DNA of 33,979 nucleotides from Pseudomonadota bacterium (GCA_027592745.1 JAQCLG010000022.1:1-33979), one strand, 5' to 3'; shown: positions 16,808 through 24,659, counted from the first letter of the stretch. Numbers and translations are program-made. The notes: generated from the sequence alone by a model not told the origin.

Positions 16808-17461
16808 ATGCCCCCGAAACAGATCTTCTTCTTCGGCGACAGCATCACGCTGGCCGACAACGACGGCGAACGCTGCGGCTGGCCGGGCAGGCTGTGCCGC
16901 GGGCTTGAGATCGCGGGCAACGCCGTGACGGCCTACAACCTGGGCATCAATGGCGATACCTCGCGCGACATCGCCGCGCGCTGGCAGGGCGAGGTCGCGG
17001 TGCGGCGGCTGCGGGGCAACGGCGGCGGCACCATGGCACTGGTCTTTGCCTATGGCTTCAACGATGCCTGCAGCGCCAACGGCGGCGGCCTGCAGGTCGA
17101 GCTGGCGGAGGCGCTGGCGTTGTCGCGCACCATGCTGACGAAGGCCGCCGCGCTGGGCCCGACCCTGTGGATCGGCCCGACGCCGCTCGACGAAAGCGTC
17201 AATCCCATGGTGTCGGGCGAGGTCACCTGGGACATGCGCAACGCCGACATCGCCCGCTACAGCGCGGCCTTCGCCGTGCTCGCCGGGGAGATCGCCGTCC
17301 CCTACCTCGACCTCTTCACGCCGTTCTCGCGCAGACCGCGTTATGCCGGCGCCCTTGCCGCCTACGACAGGGTCCATCCGGCCGATGACGGCTACGCGAT
17401 GATTGCAGAACACATCGCCGCATGGCAGGGATGGCAATCGTTGGTCACCGGCGCCGCGTGA
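16808..17461 (+). CDS. SGNH/GDSL-family hydrolase
   Basis: 217 residues. Block I is FFFGDSIT with nucleophile Ser12, block II contributes Gly in YNLGINGDTS, block III is GFND (83-86), and block V gives the Asp-His pair in YDRVHPADDGY (Asp187, His190). This is a compact esterase/lipase/thioesterase-type fold. No signal peptide is visible, so it is probably cytoplasmic. The substrate (acyl ester, acetyl-sugar or thioester) cannot be read from sequence. It stands alone between a divergent persulfide dioxygenase gene and the tRNA-Ser gene. Confidence 0.88.
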   Translation: MPPKQIFFFGDSITLADNDGERCGWPGRLCRGLEIAGNAVTAYNLGINGDTSRDIAARWQGEVAVRRLRGNGGGTMALVFAYGFNDACSANGGGLQVELAEALALSRTMLTKAAALGPTLWIGPTPLDESVNPMVSGEVTWDMRNADIARYSAAFAVLAGEIAVPYLDLFTPFSRRPRYAGALAAYDRVHPADDGYAMIAEHIAAWQGWQSLVTGAA

Positions 17462-17508
17462 GGCCTGCAAGCACTTGCCTCGACGGGGAACCGTGGCCGC
17501 CGGAACTG

Positions 17509-17598
17509 GGACGGGTGGCCGAGCGGTTGATGGCGCTGGTCTTGAAAACCAGAGGACGTGCAAGCGTCTCGTGGGTTCGAATCCCACCCCGTCCGCCA
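17509..17598 (+). tRNA. tRNA-Ser (anticodon UGA)
   Basis: A full class II cloverleaf is readable. The acceptor arm GGACGGG (17509-17515) pairs with CCCGTCC (17588-17594), followed by G and an encoded CCA (17596-17598). The anticodon stem CTGGT/ACCAG encloses loop CTTGAAA with anticodon TGA at 17543-17545. A long variable arm follows (around AGGACGTGCAAGCGTCT), as expected for Ser, then the T loop GTTCGAATCCC. It decodes UCA serine codons. It lies 47 nt after the hydrolase gene, with the toxin-antitoxin operon just downstream. Confidence 0.96.
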
Positions 17599-17667
17599 TT
17601 CCCTGTGACCTGCGACGCCCATCCCGGAGAGCAGGACGAGCGCACACGGCACCGCGCCCCCTTGATC

Positions 17668-17719
17668 TGGACCATGAAATGGTCCAAATATCCGAAACTA
17701 CTGGACCAGCGGGTGGTCC
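17668..17719 (+). promoter_or_regulatory. Two operator palindromes of the Phd/VapC operon
   Basis: TGGACCAT-GAA-ATGGTCCA (17668-17686) is a perfect 8-bp inverted repeat. A second one, GGACCA-GCGGG-TGGTCC (17703-17719), shares the same GGACCA half-site; the centres are 34 bp apart. A weak promoter (TTGATC 17662-17667, AAATAT 17686-17691) overlaps the first repeat. Both lie immediately before the antitoxin gene, as expected for autoregulation by an antitoxin-toxin complex. Confidence 0.75.
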
Positions 17720-17736
17720 GCAACGAGGCAATGACC

Positions 17737-17994
17737 ATGCACGTGTCCGTGACCGAGGCGAAGGGACAACTGACGGAACTGGTCCGGCGTGCCGAGGCAG
17801 GCGATGAGATCATCCTGACCCGGCACGGCCATGCCGCCGTGCGTCTCGTGCCAATCAAGACGGCACAGGACAGGAAGTCCAGACGCGCCCTGCTCGAAGC
17901 CGTGCGAGCGTCCGCCTCGGCAAAGGCCGCGAGCGGGCCGAGCGCGGCGCGCAGCCAGGATTTCCTCTATGGCGACGACGGTCTGCCCGAATGA
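17737..17994 (+). CDS. Type II antitoxin, Phd/YefM family
   Basis: 85 residues: MHVSVTEAKGQLTELVRRAE followed by GDEIILTRHGHAAVRLVPI is the typical Phd/YefM N-terminal DNA-binding fold. The C-terminal half (RASASAKAASGPSAARSQDF) looks disordered and would wrap the toxin. Start 17737 is favoured because GAGG lies 8 nt upstream; ATG 17731 would be too close to it. The stop overlaps the toxin start (ATGA), giving coupled translation. Two GGACCA palindromes sit just upstream, consistent with self-repression. The tRNA-Ser gene is 138 nt upstream. Confidence 0.92.
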   Translation: MHVSVTEAKGQLTELVRRAEAGDEIILTRHGHAAVRLVPIKTAQDRKSRRALLEAVRASASAKAASGPSAARSQDFLYGDDGLPE

Positions 17995-18374
17995 TGGCTG
18001 TCGATACCTCGGCCCTCATGGCGGTCGTGCTGAACGAGCCGGAGGCGGATGCCTGCATCGCAGCGCTGGAGGCCGAGGGCGACCTGCTGATCTCCGCAGC
18101 CACGGTTGCGGAAGCATGCATCGTCGCCGCACGGCGCAATGTCGGCGAAGAGATGGCACGCCTGATCGACGGTCTGGGCTTTGAAATCGTGAACGTGACA
18201 CCGGCTTCGGCGCGGCGCATCGCCCAGGCCTACGAACAATGGGGGAAAGGCGTCCACGCCGCGGCGCTGAACTTCGGAGACTGCTTTGCCTATGACGTGG
18301 CCAGGGAACATTCCTGCCGTCTGCTCTTTGTCGGCGACGACTTTTCGCAAACCGACATCGAGAGCGTACTCTGA
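17991..18374 (+). CDS. vapC: VapC-type PIN-domain toxin ribonuclease
   Basis: 127 residues. PIN-domain acidic residues that bind Mg2+ are all present: VDTSAL (Asp5), VAEACIVA (Glu41), NFGDCFAYDVA (Asp97) and VGDDFSQTDI (Asp116/117). VapC proteins are site-specific RNases that cleave tRNA or rRNA and are held inactive by the cognate antitoxin. The start overlaps the antitoxin stop by ATGA; a second ATG at 17994 is equally possible. The module is paired with a Phd/YefM rather than a classic AbrB- or RHH-type VapB antitoxin, a combination that is common. The module appears intact. Confidence 0.92.
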   Translation: MMAVDTSALMAVVLNEPEADACIAALEAEGDLLISAATVAEACIVAARRNVGEEMARLIDGLGFEIVNVTPASARRIAQAYEQWGKGVHAAALNFGDCFAYDVAREHSCRLLFVGDDFSQTDIESVL

Positions 18375-18550
18375 AGAGTTAAATAAACGTACGACACATG
18401 TCAGTTTCCGGCGCAAACCGGCATGACCGGCGGCCCGTGACCCTGTAGGTTCGGGTGCGCTTGTTCGAATCGCCGCGATGCGGCAGCGCCTATTGCCCGA
18501 CGGGGTACGCCAAACGCGATCCTGCGGGTGCAACACATCCTGGAGAATGC

Positions 18551-18976
18551 ATGAGTAACTACGAGGCCCCCAGTTTTCAACAGCGCCAGCATGGCGCGGC
18601 CGAAGCCAAGAAGGCCATGTTGGGGAAGTATCGCGCTACCGTCGAGGATCCCGAAGTCGCCCGGATCCGCGAGCGCAACGCAGCCGTCAGCCAGGCAAGC
18701 GCCGCCCGCCGTGCCGAACGCCAGGCCGAAAAGGCCAGGCTGGAAGCAGAACGCGCTGCAGCCGCCGAAGCCGAGGCCGAACGCCAGCGCATCCTGGCCG
18801 AGGAGGCCGAGCAGGCGCGCCTGGCCGAAGCGGCCGCCGAGGCCGAGCGCAAGGCTGCCATGCTGGTCGAGGAAGCCGAACGCGAAGCGGCCCTGATGCT
18901 GGAGCAGAAGGAAGCCCGCGACGCCCGCTACAAGGCGCGCAAGGCCGCCAAGAAGCAGCGCCGCAAGGGCATCTGA
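18551..18976 (+). CDS. DUF6481-type charged coiled-coil protein
   Basis: 141 residues. The start MSNYEAPSFQQRQ has GGAGA 4-8 nt upstream. Residues about 40-125 form an almost unbroken Ala/Glu/Arg-rich helix with heptad-like spacing, predicted to be a coiled coil. The C terminus is strongly basic (KARKAAKKQRRKGI). This matches the short DUF6481 family of alphaproteobacteria, of unknown function; the basic tail could contact RNA or ribosomes. It is monocistronic, followed by a hairpin at 18984-19014. The 176-nt leader after vapC shows no recognised riboswitch. Confidence 0.8.
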   Translation: MSNYEAPSFQQRQHGAAEAKKAMLGKYRATVEDPEVARIRERNAAVSQASAARRAERQAEKARLEAERAAAAEAEAERQRILAEEAEQARLAEAAAEAERKAAMLVEEAEREAALMLEQKEARDARYKARKAAKKQRRKGI

Positions 18977-18983
18977 TCCCGGA

Positions 18984-19014
18984 CCGGCTGCGGCGGTTCG
19001 CCCGCTGCGGCCGG
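18984..19014 (+). terminator. Hairpin after the coiled-coil gene
   Basis: A 13-bp stem with two G-U pairs and a 5-nt TTCGC loop begins 8 nt after the stop codon. No clear T tract follows, so it may be a weak intrinsic terminator or a 3'-end stabiliser. Confidence 0.5.
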
Positions 19015-19070
19015 AACCTTGCCATTGTGCAGGGCCGCAGCACCGCTACGGCGGCGCCGGTGTTTCGTGC

Positions 19071-19148
19071 TCTAACTTGTTGAGATAGATCGGATTCACG
19101 CCCTCGGATGGTGCTGTTCGTGGTTCCATCCGAGGGCGATCCGCTCTA
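19071..19148 (+). repeat. Palindromic element A of a three-part array
   Basis: A conserved leader TCTAACTTGTTGAGATAGA (19071-19089) runs into the outer arm TAGATCGGATTC. The core is a perfect 13-bp inverted repeat, CGCCCTCGGATGG / CCATCCGAGGGCG (19099-19111 and 19126-19138), with a 14-nt loop. The outer right arm GATCCGCTCTA closes the element at 19148. It shares leader and outer arms with element C but has an unrelated core. Confidence 0.85.
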
Positions 19149-19210
19149 GAGCAAATCATCTTTCTGCGGAATCGCTTCGCGATTGCGCAGAAGGATGTGA
19201 ATTTGCTCTA
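19147..19210 (+). repeat. Palindromic element B of the array
   Basis: Outer arms TAGAGCAAATCA (19147-19158) and TGAATTTGCTCTA (19198-19210) are inverted with one extra base. Between them is a long hairpin, TCTTTCTGCG-G-AATCGC then TTC then GCGATT-G-CGCAGAAGGA, with a single G/G mismatch. It shares the CTCTAGAGC junction with element A. A near-identical copy lies at the window end (33930-33979), differing by one base within the shared part. Confidence 0.9.
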
Positions 19211-19285
19211 TCTTGTTGAGGTAGAGCGGATTCACACGATTAGCCGGAACCGCTCGGCGGTTCCGGCTAATCGTGATCCGCTCTA
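19207..19285 (+). repeat. Palindromic element C of the array
   Basis: The leader CTTGTTGAGGTAGAGCGGAT repeats that of element A with two differences. Outer arms TAGAGCGGATTCAC (19222-19235) and GTGATCCGCTCTA (19273-19285) flank a perfect 18-bp inverted repeat (19236-19253 and 19257-19274; ACGATTAGCCGGAACCGC on the left) with a 3-nt loop. It ends 41 bp before the glycosyltransferase start, so it may affect that gene's expression. Confidence 0.88.
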
Positions 19286-19326
19286 GCGTTGCTCTTCCCG
19301 CTCCCCGCTCGCTCCAGGGCAGAATC

Positions 19327-20352
19327 ATGCGCATCATGCTCGTTGGCCCCGCCTTCGACATTGCCGGGGCGAGCCTGAACCTCCTGCGTATTGCCGACAT
19401 CCTCGCGGAAGCCGGCCACACGCTCAGCGTGGCCGCGATGGAACGCACTCAGGGCAGCCTGCGGCAGGCCTATCTGGATCGCGGCATCCCGGTTCTCGAT
19501 GTCTTTTCGGCGCGCGACTTCGACCTGGTCCTGTGCAACATGATCATGACCGGGACCTTCGTCGAGCGGATCGCGCGGCGCGTTCCCGTCATCTGGTGGA
19601 TCCGCGAGTGCCGCATCGGCACGGCGCTGATCGCGCAGCAACCGGTGCTGGGCGAGGCCTTCGGCCATGCCCGGCGGATCGTCTTCCAGTCGCGCTACAT
19701 CCGCGACCAGATCTATTCCAGGCAGCTTCGGCAGGTTCCGGCGGACCGCGTCCGCATCGTTCCCCAGGGCATCCTCGTTCCGCAGAGCTTCACGCGCCCG
19801 GTGCGTTCCTCCCGGAGCCTTGTCGTGTCGGCGGGCACGCTGACCCGGCGCAAGCGGCCGAGGGACGTCTTCGATGCCGTCGCGGCGCTCGACCGCGACG
19901 ACACGCAGCTCGTCGCCGTCGGCAAGATCCAGAGCGTGCATGCCAGCGTTCCCGCCATGGTCGAGCGCAGTCCACGGCGCTTCCGCCTTACGGGCGAACT
20001 GCCGCGCGAGGACTGCTACGGCTGGATCGCGGAGGCCGACGTCGTCGCCCATGCCGCCGCGGACGAAAGCCAGCCCAATGTGCTGATCGAGGCGGCCCTT
20101 GCGGGAACGCCGATCGCGGCCAGCCACCTGCCAGTGCTCGAGGAATGCGGCTGGGTCGACGGCGAGAACTGCCTGCTGCACGAGGTCGGCGACGTCAAGG
20201 CGCTGGCGACCAACATCGCCCGGCTGCTCGACGACCGCGAGTTTGCCCGGCAACTGGCCGTGCGGGCCGGGGAAACGGTCTGCCCGCGCTTCGCGATGCC
20301 GCTGTTCCGGCAGCGCCTGCTCGACCTGATCGAGGATGCGGCAGGCTCCTGA
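19327..20352 (+). CDS. GT4-type glycosyltransferase
   Basis: 341 residues with the GT-B layout of family 4 retaining glycosyltransferases. The N-terminal Rossmann domain begins MRIMLVGPAFDIAGASLNLL. The linker region has RIVFQSRYIRDQIY and RIVPQGI, where the chain typically crosses to the second domain. The C-terminal donor-binding domain has VVSAGTLTRRKRP, then ADVVAHAAADESQPNVLIEA, the E-x7-E-like loop that contacts the nucleotide sugar. No membrane segment is seen. ATG 19327 fits the fold start; no strong ribosome binding site is visible. Isolated from any polysaccharide cluster, so the acceptor is unknown. Convergent with modA 43 nt downstream. Confidence 0.85.
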   Translation: MRIMLVGPAFDIAGASLNLLRIADILAEAGHTLSVAAMERTQGSLRQAYLDRGIPVLDVFSARDFDLVLCNMIMTGTFVERIARRVPVIWWIRECRIGTALIAQQPVLGEAFGHARRIVFQSRYIRDQIYSRQLRQVPADRVRIVPQGILVPQSFTRPVRSSRSLVVSAGTLTRRKRPRDVFDAVAALDRDDTQLVAVGKIQSVHASVPAMVERSPRRFRLTGELPREDCYGWIAEADVVAHAAADESQPNVLIEAALAGTPIAASHLPVLEECGWVDGENCLLHEVGDVKALATNIARLLDDREFARQLAVRAGETVCPRFAMPLFRQRLLDLIEDAAGS

Positions 20353-20395
20353 GGCGCTTCGTGGCGTGGGTCCGCCGGGCGTTGCAGGAACGGGT

Positions 20396-21172
20396 TCAGT
20401 CGGTCGCGGTCGAGAAGCCGTGGCGTTCGAAGATTTCCAGGCCCGGAGCACCGGTAGCGTAGTCGAGAAAGGCCCGGGCCAGCGCTTCGCCCTGCCCTTT
20501 CACGATGGCAAAGGGATAGACGATAGGATCGTGGCTTTCTTCGGGAAAGGCGCCGACGACACGGATATCCCGGCCCACCGCGGCATCGGTGCCGTAGACG
20601 ATGCCGAGCGGGGTTTCGCCCAGTTGCACCAGGGCCAGTGCCGAGCGCACGTTTTCGGCGCGGGCAAGGCGCGGCTCGGCCTGGGGCCACAGCCCCAGGT
20701 ACTCCAAGGCCTGGCGGGCATATATGCCAACGGGCACATGGGCCGGATCGCCCACGGCGATACGGCCGTCCGGTCCCAGGAGCGCCATGAGATCGAGGCC
20801 CGGGACAAGTGCGACCGTCTCGATGGAACTGGCCGCCGGAACGATCAGGACCAGCCGATTGCCGATCGGATTGACGCGAGACGCGGCTGCGATGAGGTCA
20901 CGCTCCTCCAGGTAGTCCATCCACTTCACGTCGGCCGAGGCATAGACCTGGGCCGGCGCCCCGGATTCGATCTGGCGGGCCAGGGTAGAGGAGGAAGCAA
21001 AGGACAGGCGGACCACGACACCCGTCTGCGCCTCGTACTGCGCCGCGATCTCGCTGAGGGCATCGGTGAGGCTCGCCGCACCGAAGACGGTGATCTCATC
21101 TGCCGCGCGAGCCGCCTGCAGCGGAGGAAGGGCGAGGAGGGCCGCAAGGAGCGCGGCAAGGAAGCGGGTCAT
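20396..21172 (-). CDS. modA: Molybdate/tungstate ABC transporter substrate-binding protein (ModA)
   Basis: 258 residues with a Sec signal peptide (MTRFLAALLAALLALPPLQA, cleavage near ARA-ADE). The mature start ITVFGAASLTDALSEIAAQY is the ModA signature with the Ser/Ala oxyanion-contact loop. Next come SFASSSTLARQIESGAPAQV and ASADVKWMDYLEE, also diagnostic, and later GIVYGTDAAV. The start ATG has AGGAGA 9 nt upstream. ModA captures molybdate or tungstate in the periplasm for ModBC. No modB or modC is in the window. It is the last gene of a same-strand run that starts with an aldehyde ferredoxin oxidoreductase, so it may serve a Mo/W-pterin enzyme. Selectivity for Mo versus W cannot be read from sequence. 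Confidence 0.9.
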   Translation of the reverse strand: MTRFLAALLAALLALPPLQAARAADEITVFGAASLTDALSEIAAQYEAQTGVVVRLSFASSSTLARQIESGAPAQVYASADVKWMDYLEERDLIAAASRVNPIGNRLVLIVPAASSIETVALVPGLDLMALLGPDGRIAVGDPAHVPVGIYARQALEYLGLWPQAEPRLARAENVRSALALVQLGETPLGIVYGTDAAVGRDIRVVGAFPEESHDPIVYPFAIVKGQGEALARAFLDYATGAPGLEIFERHGFSTATD

Positions 21173-21257
21173 CGCGGTGGTTCTCCTGCCTGCCTGGCGC
21201 CCTGTTCCGTGAGATTCAACGCGAGGTCGTGGCCCTCGGCGGTCCGAACGCGGCGCC

Positions 21258-21776
21258 TCAACCGCCTGCATGCCACAGATCGACGACACCACCGGCGCCG
21301 CCCAGGATGGGATCGGCGTCGGGCACCGGCACACCGGCGACGCGCCGGCGCACCCCCTCGGGATCGGCCTCGCCCTGGCGGCACATGTCGGGGCTGAAAC
21401 CTGGCGGATAGGCCGCCACCACCGAGAGGTCGTCGTCGGCCTCGATGCAGCAATGGCCGACGCCCGCGGGAATCAACACGGCATCGCCGGCTGCCACGGC
21501 AAGGACCGGCCCGCCGGGACCACCGAACTGGACCCGCGCCCGGCCCCGGCCGATGCCGACGACCTCGTGGCTGGTGGAATGGTAGTGGTGGTAGTCGAAG
21601 ATGACGCCGCCGCGCCAGCCGTTGCCCCAGCCGTTGGCGGCAAAGACGGCCTCCAGCGCATCCTCGGCGTCGCCGCCTTTCGGCGCGGCCGCGCCCTGGT
21701 AGACCAGAAGCGGCAGGTGCGCGTTGTTGGGGATGTCGCCGTCGTCATGCAGCAGGACTTCCGTAACCTCGGTCAT
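21258..21776 (-). CDS. Cupin-domain protein
   Basis: 172 residues. A single cupin barrel is indicated by FDYHHYHSTSHEVVGIGRG (motif 1, His-rich with Glu) and AAGDAVLIPAGVGHCCIEA (motif 2). Together they hold the usual metal-binding His/Glu/His set. It resembles the YjlB-type cupins of unknown function. ATG 21776 is preceded by AGGAGG. It lies 30 nt after the enolase-superfamily gene and 85 nt before modA on the same strand, so it is probably in that transcript. It could be an isomerase, dioxygenase or sensor. Confidence 0.85.
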   Translation of the reverse strand: MTEVTEVLLHDDGDIPNNAHLPLLVYQGAAAPKGGDAEDALEAVFAANGWGNGWRGGVIFDYHHYHSTSHEVVGIGRGRARVQFGGPGGPVLAVAAGDAVLIPAGVGHCCIEADDDLSVVAAYPPGFSPDMCRQGEADPEGVRRRVAGVPVPDADPILGGAGGVVDLWHAGG

Positions 21777-21806
21777 GGTTCCTCCTCGTGACGGCTCCCC
21801 GGCACT

Positions 21807-22922
21807 TCAGGCCTCGATGCGCGAGGCGGCAAGGCGGTCGTGGTCGAGGTCCAGCCCCAGGCCCGGGGCATCGCCGACATGGACCAGACCCTGCGCATCG
21901 GCCTCGATCGGTGCAACCAGCATGAAGTCGCGATCACGAACCGACCAGCTGGGCGGATCCCAGGGAAACTCGATGAAGGGCGCCCCGACGCTGCCGGCGG
22001 TGAGGTGCATGGCCGCGGCCAGCATGATGCCGTTGCCCCAGGTGTGCGGTGTGAAGACGACACCCCTCTGGGCGCAGAGATGGGCGAGCGGCAGCAGGCC
22101 GGAGATGCCGCCGGCCAGCGCGACGTCGGTCTGCAGCACGTCGAAACAGCCGGCCTCGACCATGTGGCGCGCCTCGTGCAGCTCGCGCGTCAGTTCGCCG
22201 CCGGCGATGCGGATGCCGGTGGCGTCGCGCAGCCGGCGCAGGCCGTCCCAGTCGCCGCGGAAGAGTGGTTCCTCGATCCAGTAGAGATCGAGGGGCTCGA
22301 GCGCACGGATGATCTTCAGGGCTTCCTTGACGTCGCGTGCGGGCGCGGTGTCCCACTGCATGCGCCAGGCCTGGTTGCAGTCGACCATGATCTCCAGGCG
22401 GTCGCCCACGGCCTTGCGCACGGCCTCGACGATGGCGATCTCGGCGCGCCAGTCCTCGCGGAAGAAGCGCAGCTTGATCGCCCGGAAGCCGGCCTCCAGC
22501 GCGCGCACCGCCTGCTCGGCGGTCTCGGCGGCCTCGCGCCGCTGGCCGAAGGAGGCATAGGCGGCCAGGCTCCTGCCCCTGCCCCCGACCATGCGCCAGA
22601 CCGGGCGGTTCTCGATTCTGCCGGCGAGGTCCCAGAGCGCGAGGTCGAGCGGCCAGCACTTGCCGTAGTGGAAGCTGATGTTCTCGATGATGCGGAAATG
22701 GCGCGCCAGGTCGAGCGGGTCCTGGCCGACAAAGAGCTCCTCGTGCCCGGCAAAGCCCGGCATGGCATCGCCCGAGCCGTAGCCGGTACGCCCCTCGTCA
22801 TCGGTCACCGCAACCAGGGAGGCCGTGAAGGTCGGGCGCGGCCGGCTGTCCCAGGTCGGGTGGAACGGCGGATCGAGCGCGATGCGATGATGGGTGACTT
22901 CGATGCGGGCGATGCGGGCCAT
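21807..22922 (-). CDS. Enolase-superfamily enzyme (mandelate racemase/muconate cycloisomerase group)
   Basis: 371 residues. An N-terminal capping domain (about 1-125) precedes the beta-barrel. Catalytic residues are visible: KLR (Lys150/Arg152, the KxK/R position), Mg2+ ligands in MVDCNQAW (Asp181), WIEEPL (Glu217) and GGELT (Glu243), then the Asp-His dyad in QTDVA (Asp266) and FTPHTWGNG (His293). This set is typical of mandelate-racemase-like acid-sugar dehydratases and epimerases. Overall length is normal. It starts 7 nt after the deacetylase stop. The substrate is probably a hydroxy or sugar acid, but assigning one is not supported. Confidence 0.9.
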   Translation of the reverse strand: MARIARIEVTHHRIALDPPFHPTWDSRPRPTFTASLVAVTDDEGRTGYGSGDAMPGFAGHEELFVGQDPLDLARHFRIIENISFHYGKCWPLDLALWDLAGRIENRPVWRMVGGRGRSLAAYASFGQRREAAETAEQAVRALEAGFRAIKLRFFREDWRAEIAIVEAVRKAVGDRLEIMVDCNQAWRMQWDTAPARDVKEALKIIRALEPLDLYWIEEPLFRGDWDGLRRLRDATGIRIAGGELTRELHEARHMVEAGCFDVLQTDVALAGGISGLLPLAHLCAQRGVVFTPHTWGNGIMLAAAMHLTAGSVGAPFIEFPWDPPSWSVRDRDFMLVAPIEADAQGLVHVGDAPGLGLDLDHDRLAASRIEA

Positions 22923-22929
22923 GGCCTGC

Positions 22930-23802
22930 TCAGCCGCGGACGTGGATGGAGCCGGACTTCAGCCACGTCTCCAGCGGATTGGCCTTGCGCCAGCGCTCGA
23001 CGTAACCGCCCAGGGTGTCGAACTTGACGGCGGGGTGCTGGGCGAAAAAGGCGACCAGGCGGTCGAGCATCATCAGGCGGTGGCCGCGGCCGATCACCTG
23101 GGGGTGCATGGTCAGGTTGAAGAGTCCGCCGGGGACGTGCTGGTAGGCGAAGGTGAACTCGTCGCGCCAGATCTCCTCGACCAGGGAGGCGGGCTTGAGA
23201 CCGCTGCCGGTGCTGTCGAGCTCGAAATAGGGGAAGTCGTCCAGCGTCCAGGTGATGGGCAGTTCCAGCACGTCGATGTGCTTGCCGAAGACGTAGGGCG
23301 CATCGGCCGGCGCGCGGTCGCCCGAACGCATGTAGTAGGGCGTGTAGTCGTCGCCCATGAGGCTGGAATCGTAGGAGAAGCCGAATTCCTTGAGAATCTC
23401 CGGCGTGCGTTCGCTGAAGTCCCAGGCGGGCGAGCGGTAGCCCACCGGGCGCACGCCGCAGGCCTTGTGCAGGGCCTCGAAGCCCTTCTCCATGTTGGCG
23501 CGTTCGCCCGCCTCGTCGAAATCGGCCGGGTTCTCGTGGACCCAGCCGTGATGGGCGATCTCGTGGCCGGCATCGTGGATCGCCTTGACCAGGTCGGGAT
23601 AGCCGTGGGCCGTGTGGCCGGGGATGCAGAAGGTGCCGGGCACGCCGTGGCGATCGAGCAGCGCCAGGATGCGCGGGATGGTGACGGCGCCGAACTCGCC
23701 GCGGCTGATCTCGCTCGGGTTCTTCGACTTGTAGGAGCCGATCCAGACGGACTGGGCATCGAAGTCGAAGGTCAAGGCACAGGTCAGGCGCGGTTCGGAC
23801 AT
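22930..23802 (-). CDS. Polysaccharide deacetylase-family protein (NodB/PuuE type)
   Basis: 290 residues; the start at 23802 is set by GGGAAAG 6 nt upstream. Carbohydrate-esterase-4 landmarks: LTFDFDA (Asp13/Asp15), HEIAHHGWVHENP (His85 and His89 as the HxxxH metal motif) and VGYRSPAWDFSERTPEIL. Length and these motifs match the cytoplasmic PuuE/peptidoglycan-deacetylase-like branch; some members are cofactor-independent allantoinases or imide hydrolases rather than sugar deacetylases. No signal peptide is seen, which favours a small cytoplasmic substrate. It lies between the GNAT and enolase-family genes, gaps 53 and 7 nt. Confidence 0.87.
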   Translation of the reverse strand: MSEPRLTCALTFDFDAQSVWIGSYKSKNPSEISRGEFGAVTIPRILALLDRHGVPGTFCIPGHTAHGYPDLVKAIHDAGHEIAHHGWVHENPADFDEAGERANMEKGFEALHKACGVRPVGYRSPAWDFSERTPEILKEFGFSYDSSLMGDDYTPYYMRSGDRAPADAPYVFGKHIDVLELPITWTLDDFPYFELDSTGSGLKPASLVEEIWRDEFTFAYQHVPGGLFNLTMHPQVIGRGHRLMMLDRLVAFFAQHPAVKFDTLGGYVERWRKANPLETWLKSGSIHVRG

Positions 23803-23855
23803 CGGGTTCTTTCCCTTGTGGTGTGGCAACCGGTCGACGGCCATTCTAGACCGGA

Positions 23856-24659
23856 TCAGGGGGCGACACGGTAGTGGTAGCCGTAGAACGTGGCAAAGCC
23901 GAGATCGCGGTAGAGCGCACGCGCCGGGTCGTTGGCCGCGACGACCTGGATCCACATGGAGCTTGCCCCGGCCTCGTCGCGCGACCAGGCGATGAGGCTC
24001 GCCATGATGCGCCGGGCGATGCCCCGGCGGCGGGCATGTGGCAGCGTGAGGACGTCGAAGAAGCCGACCCGGCCGCCATGGGTGACGGCCAGCGCGAATC
24101 CCAGCGGGCCCTCCTCGCCATGCAGCATGGCATAGACCGGCCGCCCGTCGATGCGCGCCAGCATGGCCTGCAGCGTGACGCAGGCGGCCTCGTCCATGGC
24201 CGCGGCCGCGACGTAGCCCTGCAGCCAGCCCTCGCCCGGCCGTTCCGAAAGGTGGACGGCGGGATCGCCGGCCAGACCGGCGATCATCGGCGCGGTCTTC
24301 ACCAGGGAGGGTTCGACGATGGCATAGCCGCGGGCGGCAAGGGCATCGTCGAGTCCGGCTTCGGCAAGCGGCGTCAGGCGGAAGACCGGGCGCAGGCCTG
24401 CACCGCGATAGCGCTGCTCGGCCTTCCCGATGCGGCGCTCGAGTTCCCGATCATCGGCATGCAGCACGTTGACCGAGTTGGCCCGCTTGGTGTGGCCGGC
24501 GGCAAACCGCAGCAGCCAGCCGTCGAGGCGTTCGTGGGCCAGATCGGGCCAGGAGGCGAAGGTGGTTTCCTCCAGGGCTCGGATCGCTGCGAGGCCGGCC
24601 GGCAACATCGTCAGGTCCGCCCATGGGCTACCTGCCGCCCGGATGTCGCCGGGCTGCAT
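23856..24659 (-). CDS. GNAT-family N-acetyltransferase
   Basis: 267 residues. The C-terminal half (about 130-260) is a GNAT domain with FFDVLTLPHARRRGIARRIM, the acetyl-CoA pyrophosphate-binding loop, and AANDPARALYRDLGFATFYG at the end. The N-terminal half resembles a degenerate second GNAT copy, a known two-domain arrangement. ATG 24659 has AAGGA about 10 nt upstream; a later ATG at 24608 is possible. Substrate unknown. It is 75 nt downstream of the MoaD-like gene, same strand. Confidence 0.87.
   Translation of the reverse strand: MQPGDIRAAGSPWADLTMLPAGLAAIRALEETTFASWPDLAHERLDGWLLRFAAGHTKRANSVNVLHADDRELERRIGKAEQRYRGAGLRPVFRLTPLAEAGLDDALAARGYAIVEPSLVKTAPMIAGLAGDPAVHLSERPGEGWLQGYVAAAAMDEAACVTLQAMLARIDGRPVYAMLHGEEGPLGFALAVTHGGRVGFFDVLTLPHARRRGIARRIMASLIAWSRDEAGASSMWIQVVAANDPARALYRDLGFATFYGYHYRVAP

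Noticed and set aside
17543-17545. tRNA-Ser(UGA) as a suppressor for the in-frame stops
   Set aside because: The anticodon UGA reads UCA serine codons. It cannot pair with UGA, UAA or UAG stops.
17588-18480. Attachment-site repeat of the tRNA-Ser 3' end
   Set aside because: Only an 8-base match (TTCGAATC) was found near 18464, too short to call an att site.
18470-18560. Small leader ORF before the coiled-coil gene
   Set aside because: About 26 codons beginning at an ATG near 18478 and overlapping the gene start; no ribosome binding site and no recognised peptide. It may be chance.
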